From CAZIVP01 sp964542915 (GTDB taxonomy: Bacteria > Calditrichota > Calditrichia > Calditrichales > Calditrichaceae): a DNA stretch of 64,000 nucleotides. Of this stretch, positions 46,280 through 54,939 are shown one piece after another. Position 1 is the stretch's first letter; each line of letters opens with the position of its first letter. A model generated the notes under the pieces. It saw nothing but the letters and a program-made list of their open reading frames with translations, did no database searches and was not told the DNA's origin. Made by a program: the position numbers and the translations under genes. Where the stretch lies: NCBI GenBank assembly GCA_964542915.1, contig CAZIVP010000015.1, positions 1 to 64,000 on the forward strand. The letters are read 5' to 3'.

Positions 46280-46977
46280 TGGGTTCCTGCCTATTGACGA
46301 CCATGCGGCCGGCTTATCTGCCTGCCCTGGAATTTTTCTGGAACGTAGCCCAGTGCGACGTGCTCATTCTCACGGATCAGATACAATACGTTAAGCGCTC
46401 CGAAATTTCGGTTTCCGCTCCGCTCAAAAACGAAGACGATCGTTTACGTTTACCCGTACGCCGTCGACCGCACCCCGCCCCCATCTATCAGAAAGAGCTG
46501 GATTCCGGCATAAACTGGGCTTCAAAACATTACCGGACCATCTACCACAGCTATCACGACTTACCTTATGCATATTACTACCTGCCCAGGATCGAACGTC
46601 TTTATACCCGGGACCGATCATCGCTCATGAATTTTTTACACGACACCCTGCAAACATTGCTGGAATTTATGCGCCTGAATGTGCGCCTTTACCGGGCAAG
46701 CGCATTCAATCGTTTTAAAGACAACGCTTCCTTTATCGCCGGCGTTATGAACGCGACCGGCGCCAACGGTTACATCAACGAGCGGCAGGTCTTCCGGATG
46801 GGCTGGATCGATACCGCTGCTTTGCAAAACCGTTCGTTACCGGTTAAGATCTTTAAGGATTATCCCGACTCCCATTTTTTGCAATCGTACCGATCTACGT
46901 CTGCCTTGCATTTTATCCTGCAACTCGGACCCGAAGCGGGTTACCTCTTGCGGCGTTACCTTCCCGCTTGCGATTAA
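46279..46977 (+). CDS. WbqC family protein
   Basis: 232 residues. The start MGSCLLTTMRPAYLPALEFF and the following VLILTDQIQYVKRSEI segment match the WbqC-like family, whose members sit in O-antigen and exopolysaccharide loci and are thought to modify sugars, though biochemistry is thin. A conserved C-terminal HFL... GPEAGYLLRRYLP tail is present. The protein is cytosolic. The one-base overlap with the upstream acyltransferase gene indicates a joint function in surface-glycan modification. Confidence 0.85.
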   Translation: MGSCLLTTMRPAYLPALEFFWNVAQCDVLILTDQIQYVKRSEISVSAPLKNEDDRLRLPVRRRPHPAPIYQKELDSGINWASKHYRTIYHSYHDLPYAYYYLPRIERLYTRDRSSLMNFLHDTLQTLLEFMRLNVRLYRASAFNRFKDNASFIAGVMNATGANGYINERQVFRMGWIDTAALQNRSLPVKIFKDYPDSHFLQSYRSTSALHFILQLGPEAGYLLRRYLPACD

Positions 46978-47082
46978 AACACCGCTTTACCTGAACCTTT
47001 ATTGATTTTATAAACGCAATTTAGTAGGTTTTCTGTTTTAAAATCATAACAGATTAAACGGACTCCATTCACAAGGACAGGC

Positions 47083-47829
47083 ATGACGGTTCTTCAGAGA
47101 TTGCTTTCGCTTAAAGAACACCAAAAAGCCGGTTATTTGATTTTAATCGATCCCGATAAAACGCCCTCCAACAAGCTTCCCGATATTCTTTCGAAGGCCC
47201 TGGAGGCAGGTGTGGATGGCTTCCTGATCGGCGGCAGTTTACTGATGACACCGGATTTCGATAACTACATCAAAAGAGTGAAGGAACAAAGCGCGGACAA
47301 ACCGGTCATTCTTTTCCCCGGCGGGGTTCATCAAATCTCCGCCCATGCCGATGCCCTGCTGTTCATTTCGCTTTTAAGCGGCCGCAACGCCGACCATATT
47401 ATCGGCAAGCAGGTTATTGCGGCGCCCATCATCCATCGTCTCAAATTGGAGGCCATATCCACCGCTTACATGCTTATTGAATCGGGCCGGCCAACCTCCG
47501 CGGAATACATGAGCGGAACGCGTCCCATTCCCGCCCATAAGAATGACATCGCCATGGCCCATGCACTGGCCGCCCAGATGCTCGGTTTTAAAACCATTTA
47601 TCTGGAGGGCGGCAGCGGCGCCGACCAATCCGTACCGGATGAGATGATTTATACGGTTGCCCATTCCGTGGATTTACCTGTCATAGTGGGCGGCGGCATT
47701 CGTGAACCGGAAGCCGCGGCGAAAAAGGTCGCAGCGGGCGCTTCATTTATCGTTACAGGCAACGTTCTCGAGAAAAATAACGATCCGCATCTTTTGCATG
47801 CCTTTGCTTCGGCCATACACCGGGGATAA
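47083..47829 (+). CDS. Geranylgeranylglyceryl phosphate synthase family (archaeal-type ether lipid enzyme)
   Basis: 248 residues forming a TIM barrel. The family motifs are all visible: LILIDPDKTP, DGFLIGGSLL, VILFPGGVHQI, DALLFISLLSGRN, YMLIESGRPTSAEYM, KTIYLEGGSGA and LPVIVGGGIREPEAA, with VTGNVLEKN near the end. Enzymes of this family join an isoprenoid diphosphate to sn-glycerol-1-phosphate, the first step of archaeal ether lipids; group II members also occur in Bacteroidetes and relatives, and PcrB in Firmicutes uses heptaprenyl diphosphate. Chain length here is not decided by reading. AAGGACAGG precedes the ATG. The gmhA start follows four bases after the stop, implying one operon. Confidence 0.92.
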   Translation: MTVLQRLLSLKEHQKAGYLILIDPDKTPSNKLPDILSKALEAGVDGFLIGGSLLMTPDFDNYIKRVKEQSADKPVILFPGGVHQISAHADALLFISLLSGRNADHIIGKQVIAAPIIHRLKLEAISTAYMLIESGRPTSAEYMSGTRPIPAHKNDIAMAHALAAQMLGFKTIYLEGGSGADQSVPDEMIYTVAHSVDLPVIVGGGIREPEAAAKKVAAGASFIVTGNVLEKNNDPHLLHAFASAIHRG

Positions 47830-47833
47830 CACC

Positions 47834-48415
47834 TTGCAGTACGACGAATTCATTATCCAACACCTGCGCCGGAGCGCTGATACCAAAGAAAACATCATCA
47901 AGCATTGTATACCGGATATTAAAAAGGTTATCGATGTCGTTACCGAAGCGTTCCGCACGGGCCACAAACTTTTAATCGCCGGGAACGGAGGAAGCGCCGC
48001 AGACGCCCAGCATATCGCTGCCGAGTTCGTCATCCGTCTCAGCCACGATTTCGATCGTCCCGCACTGCCTGCCATGGCCCTAAGCACCGATACTTCCATT
48101 CTGACAGCGGGCAGCAATGATTTGGGATACAAAGGCGTTTTTAAACGGCAACTGGAGGCGTTCGGAAGCGAGGGGGATATTTTTCTGGGTATCTCGACGA
48201 GCGGAAACTCTGAGAATATAAACCTGGCCGCCGATACCGCCCGACACCAACAAATGAAGACGGTCGGTTTACTGGGCAAATACGGCGGCAAGGCAAAATC
48301 TTTATTCGATTATACGATTATCGTTCCTTCCGATAGCACACAACATATCCAGGAAGGGCATATTACCATCGGTCATATCCTGTGTGAAGCGGTGGAACGC
48401 CGACTGTTCGCCTGA
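47834..48415 (+). CDS. gmhA: Sedoheptulose-7-phosphate isomerase GmhA
   Basis: 193 residues, using a TTG at 47834 six bases after GGGGAT; an upstream in-frame ATG would overlap most of the GGGP synthase tail and adds residues unlike the family. SIS-domain motifs are AGNGGSAADAQHIAAEF, TSGNSENI and HIQEGHITIGHILCEAVE, the last holding the zinc-binding His residues of GmhA. The enzyme converts sedoheptulose-7-phosphate to D-glycero-D-manno-heptose-7-phosphate for lipopolysaccharide core heptose. A DiaA-like role is less likely given the zinc motif. It is cytosolic. It sits in an operon with GGGP synthase, and the epimerase gene follows 149 bases later. Confidence 0.9.
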   Translation: MQYDEFIIQHLRRSADTKENIIKHCIPDIKKVIDVVTEAFRTGHKLLIAGNGGSAADAQHIAAEFVIRLSHDFDRPALPAMALSTDTSILTAGSNDLGYKGVFKRQLEAFGSEGDIFLGISTSGNSENINLAADTARHQQMKTVGLLGKYGGKAKSLFDYTIIVPSDSTQHIQEGHITIGHILCEAVERRLFA

Positions 48416-48564
48416 AATTCGATTGTTCTGCCGAATGTTATGTGTTAAACCAATCCGGCAAATTTAAAATAGACAATTTGTTCATACGATTTACATTCAA
48501 TAATTGTGAATTGATGCCGATTTAATGATCAACGACAGGAAATGATAGCTTTACGGAGGAAATC

Positions 48565-49515
48565 ATGCAGGAGCGTTATCTAATCACAGGCGGCGCTGGA
48601 TTTATCGGATCGAATCTGGCCGAAGCTCTGGTCAAACAAGGACACTTTGTACGGGTCATCGACAACTTTTCCACCGGCAAGTGGAATAACATAGAAGCTT
48701 TCAAAAATAAAATTGATTTAGTTAACGGCGATTTACGCTATTTAAACACCGTTATGGAAGTGATGGATGGCATCGATTATGTACTCCATCAGGCAGCTTT
48801 GCCCTCGGTACCGCGTTCGATCCAAACCCCGATCGAAAGTAACGACGTCAACCTAAACGGTACGCTCAATATTTTATATGCCGCCAAGGAAAAGGGCGTA
48901 AAACGAGTGGTTTACGCCGCCTCCTCTTCGGCTTATGGAGATACGCCCACCCTGCCGAAAGTGGAAACCATGAAACCCATGCCGCTTTCGCCCTATGCCG
49001 TCAACAAGCTGGCTGCAGAACACTACTGCTCGGTTTTCCACAATGTTTACAATCTGGAGACAGTGGCGCTCCGTTATTTCAATATTTTTGGTCGACGCCA
49101 GGATCCCAATTCTTACTATTCCGCCGTCATTCCGAAATTCATCAAATTTTTTCTGGAAAATGAATCACCGACCATCCACGGCGACGGCAGTCAAAGCCGC
49201 GATTTTACATACATCGATAATGTAATCGAAGCAAACTTATCCGCCTGTAAAGCGCCGGACGCGTCCGGCAAGGTATTTAATGTAGCCTGCGGCGAACGTA
49301 TCACCTTAAACGAACTGGCGGAGGAATTGAAACAATTAACGGGATCCAAAGCGTCCGCGGTACACGGCGATCCCAGACCGGGCGATATTAAACATTCGCT
49401 GGCGGATATCGGGAAAGCCCAGGAAATATTGGGGTATAAGGCTAAAATTAAGGTAAAAGAAGGCTTGAAACACACTGCCGAATGGTTTATGAATCACCGC
49501 GAAATGTTGGAGTGA
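48565..49515 (+). CDS. NAD-dependent sugar epimerase (WbpP/GalE-like)
   Basis: 316 residues. The extended SDR signature is complete: GGAGFIGSNL at the N-terminus, VLHQAALPSVPRS, the active site Ser in SSSAYGDTP, and Tyr-x3-Lys in SPYAVNKL. The ALPSVPRSIQTP segment and the DFTYIDNVIEANL stretch are typical of UDP-N-acetylglucosamine 4-epimerases of the WbpP type. It interconverts UDP-hexoses or UDP-HexNAc for surface polysaccharide. CGGAGGAAA precedes the ATG. It is probably expressed separately from gmhA but belongs to the same carbohydrate block. Confidence 0.88.
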   Translation: MQERYLITGGAGFIGSNLAEALVKQGHFVRVIDNFSTGKWNNIEAFKNKIDLVNGDLRYLNTVMEVMDGIDYVLHQAALPSVPRSIQTPIESNDVNLNGTLNILYAAKEKGVKRVVYAASSSAYGDTPTLPKVETMKPMPLSPYAVNKLAAEHYCSVFHNVYNLETVALRYFNIFGRRQDPNSYYSAVIPKFIKFFLENESPTIHGDGSQSRDFTYIDNVIEANLSACKAPDASGKVFNVACGERITLNELAEELKQLTGSKASAVHGDPRPGDIKHSLADIGKAQEILGYKAKIKVKEGLKHTAEWFMNHREMLE

Positions 49516-49778
49516 GACGATCTCAGTATACGCAGATAAATGATCAAAAGATTTTTACTATCATCGCTACTTATCTATGACTTATATGAAATGAGCCGTA
49601 TTGCCGTGTTTGTAAACATGCCATTTTTTCATCAATGCCCTTCCCTGGCCGGTTCTCCGCCATCCCTTACATACCATCCTCGTAAGTAATGACGTATTAA
49701 TCCCTAACATTAACTTTTTTTAATGGCTGGTTATTATAGAAGTTTTCGGAGAAAAAAGGCAAGGCTACCCCGATTGAT

Positions 49779-51107
49779 TTAATAGAGATAAAATTTGGCT
49801 TTGGCGGGATAGACCATTTCGATATGGGACAAAGTCCAAACGTCATGATAGGGGGCAATTTCGCCGTGTATGATATCGCCGCGATAAAGGCGCTCCACAC
49901 TGAGTTTTGAGATATCCACACTTTTATAGCGGGCTTTCAGGTGGATATCTTCCAGAAACGCTTTATTATTGGCAATCTTCTTTATTTCAAAAAAGCCCTC
50001 CATCACCGTCTCATTTTGTTGCTCGTCTTTATTCAGTAAATATTGAATGAGCGGATGGGATTTTTGATATTCCACCGAAATGCGTAGCGTTCGTTCGAGA
50101 TGCGGAACGGTAGTGTTGGCAAACTTCTGATATTCCTCTCGGATATCCGTAAGATCATTAAACTCCAGATAATCCACGAGTCGCACAAATAAAACCCGAA
50201 CGTTTTCCAGATCGTATTGCTCCTTAAGCATCATTTCGTTGGGGAGAACCACCGTAAAGAATTCTTCAATATCCTCGATATGCAATTCATCGATTTTCTT
50301 AATTGCAAGAAAATCCGTCAGAAATTCGCCGAACTTATTGATCAGAGCTTCAGCCGAATGATCCGTACTATCGGAACGAAAATCCGAACTGAATCGCTCA
50401 AGGACTTCGTGGACACTGGAATGGCTGTATTTCCATTCATCGCCTTCCACATATTCGTTGTCTTCTTCTTTTTGCTCCATCAAATCCGTCAACAGGTTTT
50501 CCTCGGAATCGAGCCACTTCACGAATTGATTGCTGGCGACCTCAGTCGGCTCTTTCAGCAGTTCCGGTCCCTTACTTCGGAAGAATTGCATTATTATATC
50601 CATCACAAACTCGGCAAACTTCAGGAGGCGCTTATCGCTTTCATTGAAAATGATATTCATTTCATAGTTGTAGAAATCGATGAGGGAATCCAATACGACA
50701 TAACTGAATAAATCGGCATACAGGCATTCATCCTTGGTGGCGCACTGATCGGGTGAACTGATAAACTGGGAAAGAATGCCGATGCGTAACTGGGCTTCTT
50801 CCCGATCGAGGTTTTCATTCAGGCGCGACGGACATTTAAGCGGACATGAGCCGAAACAGTTTTTTTCGAGGAAAAGTTGCAAACTGTCGCCAATGTTAAA
50901 ACTTAACGCACCCACGTCTTCGCTGTACAGATACAGAGGATGGTTGGTTTTAAGGGCGGTAAGGTATTGATACTCTATATTCGATGCCAATTCGTTGATC
51001 AACAGGAATATAAAGTAATCCAAGTGATTCAGTTCGTAAACCTCTTTTTCCCAGGCTTCAACGAATTCGCGTGCTGTTATGTATGTTTTTTTGGACTGTT
51101 CCGCCAA
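49779..51107 (-). CDS. 442-aa protein with an N-terminal Cys cluster, unknown function
   Basis: Starts at a TTG with GAGGGA upstream. No signal peptide or membrane segment; the protein is acidic and mostly helical. Residues about 83-125 hold a tight Cys group, NCFGSCPLKCPSR and then QCATKDEC, five Cys that could bind an Fe-S cluster or zinc. A YchJ- or SEC-C-like motif is not present, and no family is recognised. The last 50 residues look like a beta-barrel (RLYRGDIIHGEIAPYHDVWT). It is transcribed divergently from icd, sharing a gap of about 180 bases. Confidence 0.65.
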   Translation of the reverse strand: MAEQSKKTYITAREFVEAWEKEVYELNHLDYFIFLLINELASNIEYQYLTALKTNHPLYLYSEDVGALSFNIGDSLQLFLEKNCFGSCPLKCPSRLNENLDREEAQLRIGILSQFISSPDQCATKDECLYADLFSYVVLDSLIDFYNYEMNIIFNESDKRLLKFAEFVMDIIMQFFRSKGPELLKEPTEVASNQFVKWLDSEENLLTDLMEQKEEDNEYVEGDEWKYSHSSVHEVLERFSSDFRSDSTDHSAEALINKFGEFLTDFLAIKKIDELHIEDIEEFFTVVLPNEMMLKEQYDLENVRVLFVRLVDYLEFNDLTDIREEYQKFANTTVPHLERTLRISVEYQKSHPLIQYLLNKDEQQNETVMEGFFEIKKIANNKAFLEDIHLKARYKSVDISKLSVERLYRGDIIHGEIAPYHDVWTLSHIEMVYPAKAKFYLY

Positions 51108-51285
51108 TGTTTTCCCTCTTCAATTTCTTTCAATTTAAACAATCCATTTCGTATCTGTCAAAAAAATTCCGTTATAAATCTGACCCCAATGAAAATTGTA
51201 TTCATCTAATGCGTGTATTAACTTAAACCGTTTCACAATACATTTGTTCGCACCAAAACAACCAACTGAACGAGGAGGACAGGCA

Positions 51286-52686
51286 TTGGATTTTAAGCAT
51301 CTTACCAAACCCCAAGAAGGTCAACCCATTCAATCCATTGACGGGAATTTAAACGTGCCGGATAAACCCATAATTCCCTTTATTGAAGGCGATGGCACGG
51401 GTTCTGACATTTGGCATGCTTCCCAAATCGTATTCGATGCAGCCGTGAAAAAAGCTTACAACGGTAAAAAAGAAATCGCCTGGTTCGAAGTGTTTGCCGG
51501 TGAAAAAGCTTACAAGAAATTCGGCGAGTGGCTACCGGAAGATACGGTCAACGCGTTTCGTGAGTATCTGGTAGGTATCAAAGGACCGCTGACAACGCCG
51601 GTCGGCGGCGGTATACGTTCTCTGAATGTGGCCCTGCGCCAAACGTTGGATTTGTTCGTATGTCTCCGTCCGGTGAGGCACTTCGAGGGCGTACCTTCGC
51701 CGGTTAAAAAGCCCGAAAAAGTGGATATGGTCGTCTTTCGCGAAAATTCCGAGGATATTTACGCCGGTATCGAGTGGGCCGCTTTCTCCGATGAAGTTAA
51801 AAAGGTAATCCGGTTCTTACAGGATGAAATGGCGGTTAAACAAATCCGTTTTCCGGATTCATCGGGCATCGGTGTGAAACCTATTTCCAAAGAGGGATCG
51901 GCGCGCCTGGCGCGGGCGGCAATTCAGTATGCACTCGATCACCAGCGTAAATCGGTTACCTTTGTGCATAAGGGCAACATCATGAAATTTACCGAAGGCA
52001 GTTTTAAAAACTGGGGCTATGAAGTTGCGGTTAATGAATTTCGCGAAACGGTGGTTACGCAACGCGAAAGCTGGATTCTGGGCAACAAAGACAACGATCC
52101 GAACCTGAGCGTTGAAGATAACGCCCGGATGATCGAACCGGGTTATGACGTGATCAATGAAAAACAACAGGGCCTTATACGGAAGGAAGTGGAAGAGGCG
52201 CTCAAATTAATGCCCAGCCACGGTAATGGAAAATATAAGAATATGTTGCTCATCAAGGACGCCATCGCGGATATTACCCTGCAGCAGGTCTTGACCCGAG
52301 CCGATGAATTTGATGTGATTGCAACCATGAATCTAAACGGCGACTACATCTCCGACGCCCTGGCTGCCCAGGTCGGCGGCATCGGTATCGCCCCCGGCGC
52401 CAATATCAATTACGAAACCGGCCACGCAATCTTCGAGGCTACGCACGGTACGGCGCCCAAATATGCAAACCTCGACAAAGTCAATCCCGGATCGGTAATC
52501 CTTTCCGGTGTACTCATGTTCGAACATCTGGGATGGCAGGAAGCGGCCGATCTGATTATTAACGGCATGGAAGAAACTATACGCAAGAGTCAGGTCACCT
52601 ATGATTTTCACCGTCAGATGGAAGGCGCAACGCTTTTGAAAACATCCGAATTTGCGAAGGCCATTGTTGAACATATGGAAGCGTAA
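51286..52686 (+). CDS. icd: Isocitrate dehydrogenase, NADP-dependent
   Basis: 466 residues from the TTG at 51286, which is preceded by GAGGAGGA; the frame is open 30 codons further but that part is unlike the family. The substrate motif is TPVGGGIRSLNVALRQ, including the Ser that IDH kinase phosphorylates in E. coli. RENSEDIYAGIEW, the metal-binding ISDALAAQVGGIG and ATHGTAPKYANLDKVNPG follow. The Lys-Tyr in APKYA marks NADP specificity. It oxidises isocitrate to 2-oxoglutarate in the TCA cycle as a cytosolic homodimer. A slightly longer chain than E. coli Icd (416) comes from inserts in the middle. A terminator follows. Confidence 0.96.
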   Translation: MDFKHLTKPQEGQPIQSIDGNLNVPDKPIIPFIEGDGTGSDIWHASQIVFDAAVKKAYNGKKEIAWFEVFAGEKAYKKFGEWLPEDTVNAFREYLVGIKGPLTTPVGGGIRSLNVALRQTLDLFVCLRPVRHFEGVPSPVKKPEKVDMVVFRENSEDIYAGIEWAAFSDEVKKVIRFLQDEMAVKQIRFPDSSGIGVKPISKEGSARLARAAIQYALDHQRKSVTFVHKGNIMKFTEGSFKNWGYEVAVNEFRETVVTQRESWILGNKDNDPNLSVEDNARMIEPGYDVINEKQQGLIRKEVEEALKLMPSHGNGKYKNMLLIKDAIADITLQQVLTRADEFDVIATMNLNGDYISDALAAQVGGIGIAPGANINYETGHAIFEATHGTAPKYANLDKVNPGSVILSGVLMFEHLGWQEAADLIINGMEETIRKSQVTYDFHRQMEGATLLKTSEFAKAIVEHMEA

Positions 52687-52704
52687 GAAAAGAGCGATTT
52701 AAAA

Positions 52705-52742
52705 ACGCCGCATCGGTATCTTTCGATTCGCGGCGTTTTTTT
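52705..52742. terminator. Bidirectional terminator between icd and the M1 aminopeptidase gene
   Basis: ACGCCGC (52705-52711) pairs with GCGGCGT (52730-52736), with a short inner ATCG/CGAT pair and T/A runs on both sides. It lies between two convergent genes and overlaps the last codon of the minus-strand gene, so it can stop transcription from both. Confidence 0.85.
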
Positions 52743-54807
52743 ATTTCAGAAACATGAGTTTATAATGATTTCTGGCAGCGGGCGCCTGCTTTTTCCCTAC
52801 CATCGGAATGACATAGTAAACGCCCGAAGCCACTTCTTTGCCGGACTCATTTCGTCCGTCCCAGCTAAAATAATAATCGTATTGCGAGGCTTGATTGGGA
52901 ACCAGGCGCCGTACTTTTCTGCCCAAAACATCGTAAATCTGGAGCTCCAGGTTTTTATCGATCCAATTAATGACGCGTAAATGAACTTGATTGCGAAAGG
53001 GGTTGGGATAGATGTTTTCGATCTGAATACGCTTGCTGAATGCTATACCCTGAACTTCTCTGGCCTGTTTCAAAATCCAGTCATTCGGATCAAAATGCAT
53101 GGCAACGGGCTCTTCCGGCAACGAAATGTGAAACTGCTGATTACGGTTGTTATTCCAAACCGAAACCGTCGTGTCGCTGCGTTCTTTAAATTCGAAACTC
53201 AAATCAATAGGCATTTCATAAACCGTATAAGTCTGTACCTGTCTTATCGTCGCTTCAATCTGATATTCCGTAGCCGTACGATTGGACACTTCCCATTCGT
53301 ATTCGTAACGCGGATAGTATGGAAAGTTCAACCACTGATCGAAGAAATAATCCAGCTGCCTTCCCGATTTTTCTTCGCAAATGGTCTTAAAATCGTTGGT
53401 GCGCACGGCGCCGTAGCTCCAGCGTTCATCGCTCACATAATCCTTTAATATCTCAAAAAACACGTCGTCCCCTAAAATACCGCGGAGCATATGCAAAACC
53501 CAGGAGCCTTTGTCGTAAACAATACGACTGAATATATTTCCAATATCGGTGGTATCTTCAATTATAATGGTCCCCCCGCTGCCGTAAAACTGCGTTTCCA
53601 TATAGGCATGGTATGCCTCTTCGCCCGGCGGATGACCATCGAAGCCCGCCCACTCCGCATACAACGCTTCGGAATAGGAGGCGAAACCCTCGTTTAGCCA
53701 AATGTCTTTCCAGGAACCACAGGTTACCGCATCGCCGTACCACTGGTGTGCGAGCTCATGCACATAAACGTAACGCCAGTAGGAAGAAACGCCGCCGATA
53801 CTCGACAATGTCTGATGCTCCATGGCCCCGCCCCAGTTAAACTGAGCATGTCCGTATTTTTCTTCTCTGAAGGGATACGGTCCGAAGTAGTGCTGCAATG
53901 CATCCATATAATCATGCATCTCTTGAAAAATCTCTTTGGCCGTTGCTTCATTCTGCGGATAGACATAATAATCCAAAAGCATCGAATCGCTTGCACTAAA
54001 TTTGTAATAATCCTGAAAATGGGCGTAATTACCGATGGCCAGTGAAACCAGATACGTCGCAATCGGATACTGTTCCCGCCAATGAAACGTACGGGTACCG
54101 TCCATATTCATTTCATCGGAGATCAGGGTCCCGTTGGAGCCGGCCCATTGTCCGTCGGGCACGGTAATGATGATATCCATGGAATCCGCTTTGTCTTTCG
54201 GCATATCTTTACAGGGCCACCAGTATTTGGCGCCGTAAGGTTCGCTGAGCGTCCACACATGCGGACTGCCATCCGGCATCCAATCAAATGAAAAATAAGA
54301 GGCGTTGCTGGGCTGCGGCTTTCCGTTGTAGGCGATGGTAACTTCAAAACGCTCGCCTTCGTTTAAGGGCCGGCCCAAGTTAAGTAATAATTCCTGTTCA
54401 ATGTGTTTAAAGCTTTGCGCCTGACCGCCCACGTCGGTAACAGTGAGCGCATCATCCAAATCCAGCTTGACAGATGTAAGACTGTCCTGCTGACTCTCAA
54501 ACCGGGCCGTTACATTGCCATTGAGTAGATTGGGATCGTACTGAATGGTTAATTCCAGCTTGTAATAAAGGGCGTCGTATGGTCGTCCGTCTTGGGCAGA
54601 TTGCGCCTCCAGCGTTTGACGATGCACGAACCGTTCTCTCAAGTGTTGTTTATGCGGAAACAACGCCTGGCGTCTGGCTTGGATGTAAGGATTGGTATCG
54701 GTGGTGTCCCCGGCTTGTAACGGCGTCCAATTGACGAATCCGGCAAACACATAGAATAAGGCTACCGGCAGAAGAATTCGGTTTAATCTTGTTTTAAAAT
54801 CGCTCAT
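52741..54807 (-). CDS. Secreted M1 aminopeptidase with T9SS C-terminal domain
   Basis: 688 residues from the ATG at 54807; a GTG four codons earlier is possible. A signal peptide is followed by the N-terminal beta domain. The substrate motif is GGAMEH, a variant of GAMEN, and the gluzincin site is HELAHQWYGD with the third ligand Glu in LNEGFASYSE. The C-terminal domain begins YPNPFRNQVHLRV and ends in a KLMFLK-like strand, the type IX secretion signal. The enzyme should remove N-terminal residues from peptides outside the cell and stay on the surface. It lacks the large ERAP-like C-terminal domain of bigger M1 enzymes. Terminated jointly with icd. Confidence 0.92.
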   Translation of the reverse strand: MSDFKTRLNRILLPVALFYVFAGFVNWTPLQAGDTTDTNPYIQARRQALFPHKQHLRERFVHRQTLEAQSAQDGRPYDALYYKLELTIQYDPNLLNGNVTARFESQQDSLTSVKLDLDDALTVTDVGGQAQSFKHIEQELLLNLGRPLNEGERFEVTIAYNGKPQPSNASYFSFDWMPDGSPHVWTLSEPYGAKYWWPCKDMPKDKADSMDIIITVPDGQWAGSNGTLISDEMNMDGTRTFHWREQYPIATYLVSLAIGNYAHFQDYYKFSASDSMLLDYYVYPQNEATAKEIFQEMHDYMDALQHYFGPYPFREEKYGHAQFNWGGAMEHQTLSSIGGVSSYWRYVYVHELAHQWYGDAVTCGSWKDIWLNEGFASYSEALYAEWAGFDGHPPGEEAYHAYMETQFYGSGGTIIIEDTTDIGNIFSRIVYDKGSWVLHMLRGILGDDVFFEILKDYVSDERWSYGAVRTNDFKTICEEKSGRQLDYFFDQWLNFPYYPRYEYEWEVSNRTATEYQIEATIRQVQTYTVYEMPIDLSFEFKERSDTTVSVWNNNRNQQFHISLPEEPVAMHFDPNDWILKQAREVQGIAFSKRIQIENIYPNPFRNQVHLRVINWIDKNLELQIYDVLGRKVRRLVPNQASQYDYYFSWDGRNESGKEVASGVYYVIPMVGKKQAPAARNHYKLMFLK

Positions 54808-54939
54808 AGGTTTTTCCACACATTAATGACAAATAAACTTACTTATTTAAGTTAACACTATTATGTCCCGATGTTTTTTCTGTAAACAGCCGGCGTTCGT
54901 TCACCGCGGCGATTCTGAATGGGAGTCATCAGATGCCCG

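Noticed and set aside
47702..47833. Upstream ATG extension of gmhA by 44 codons
   Set aside because: It overlaps the coding end of GGGP synthase and adds residues unlike any GmhA; the TTG next to GGGGAT fits better.
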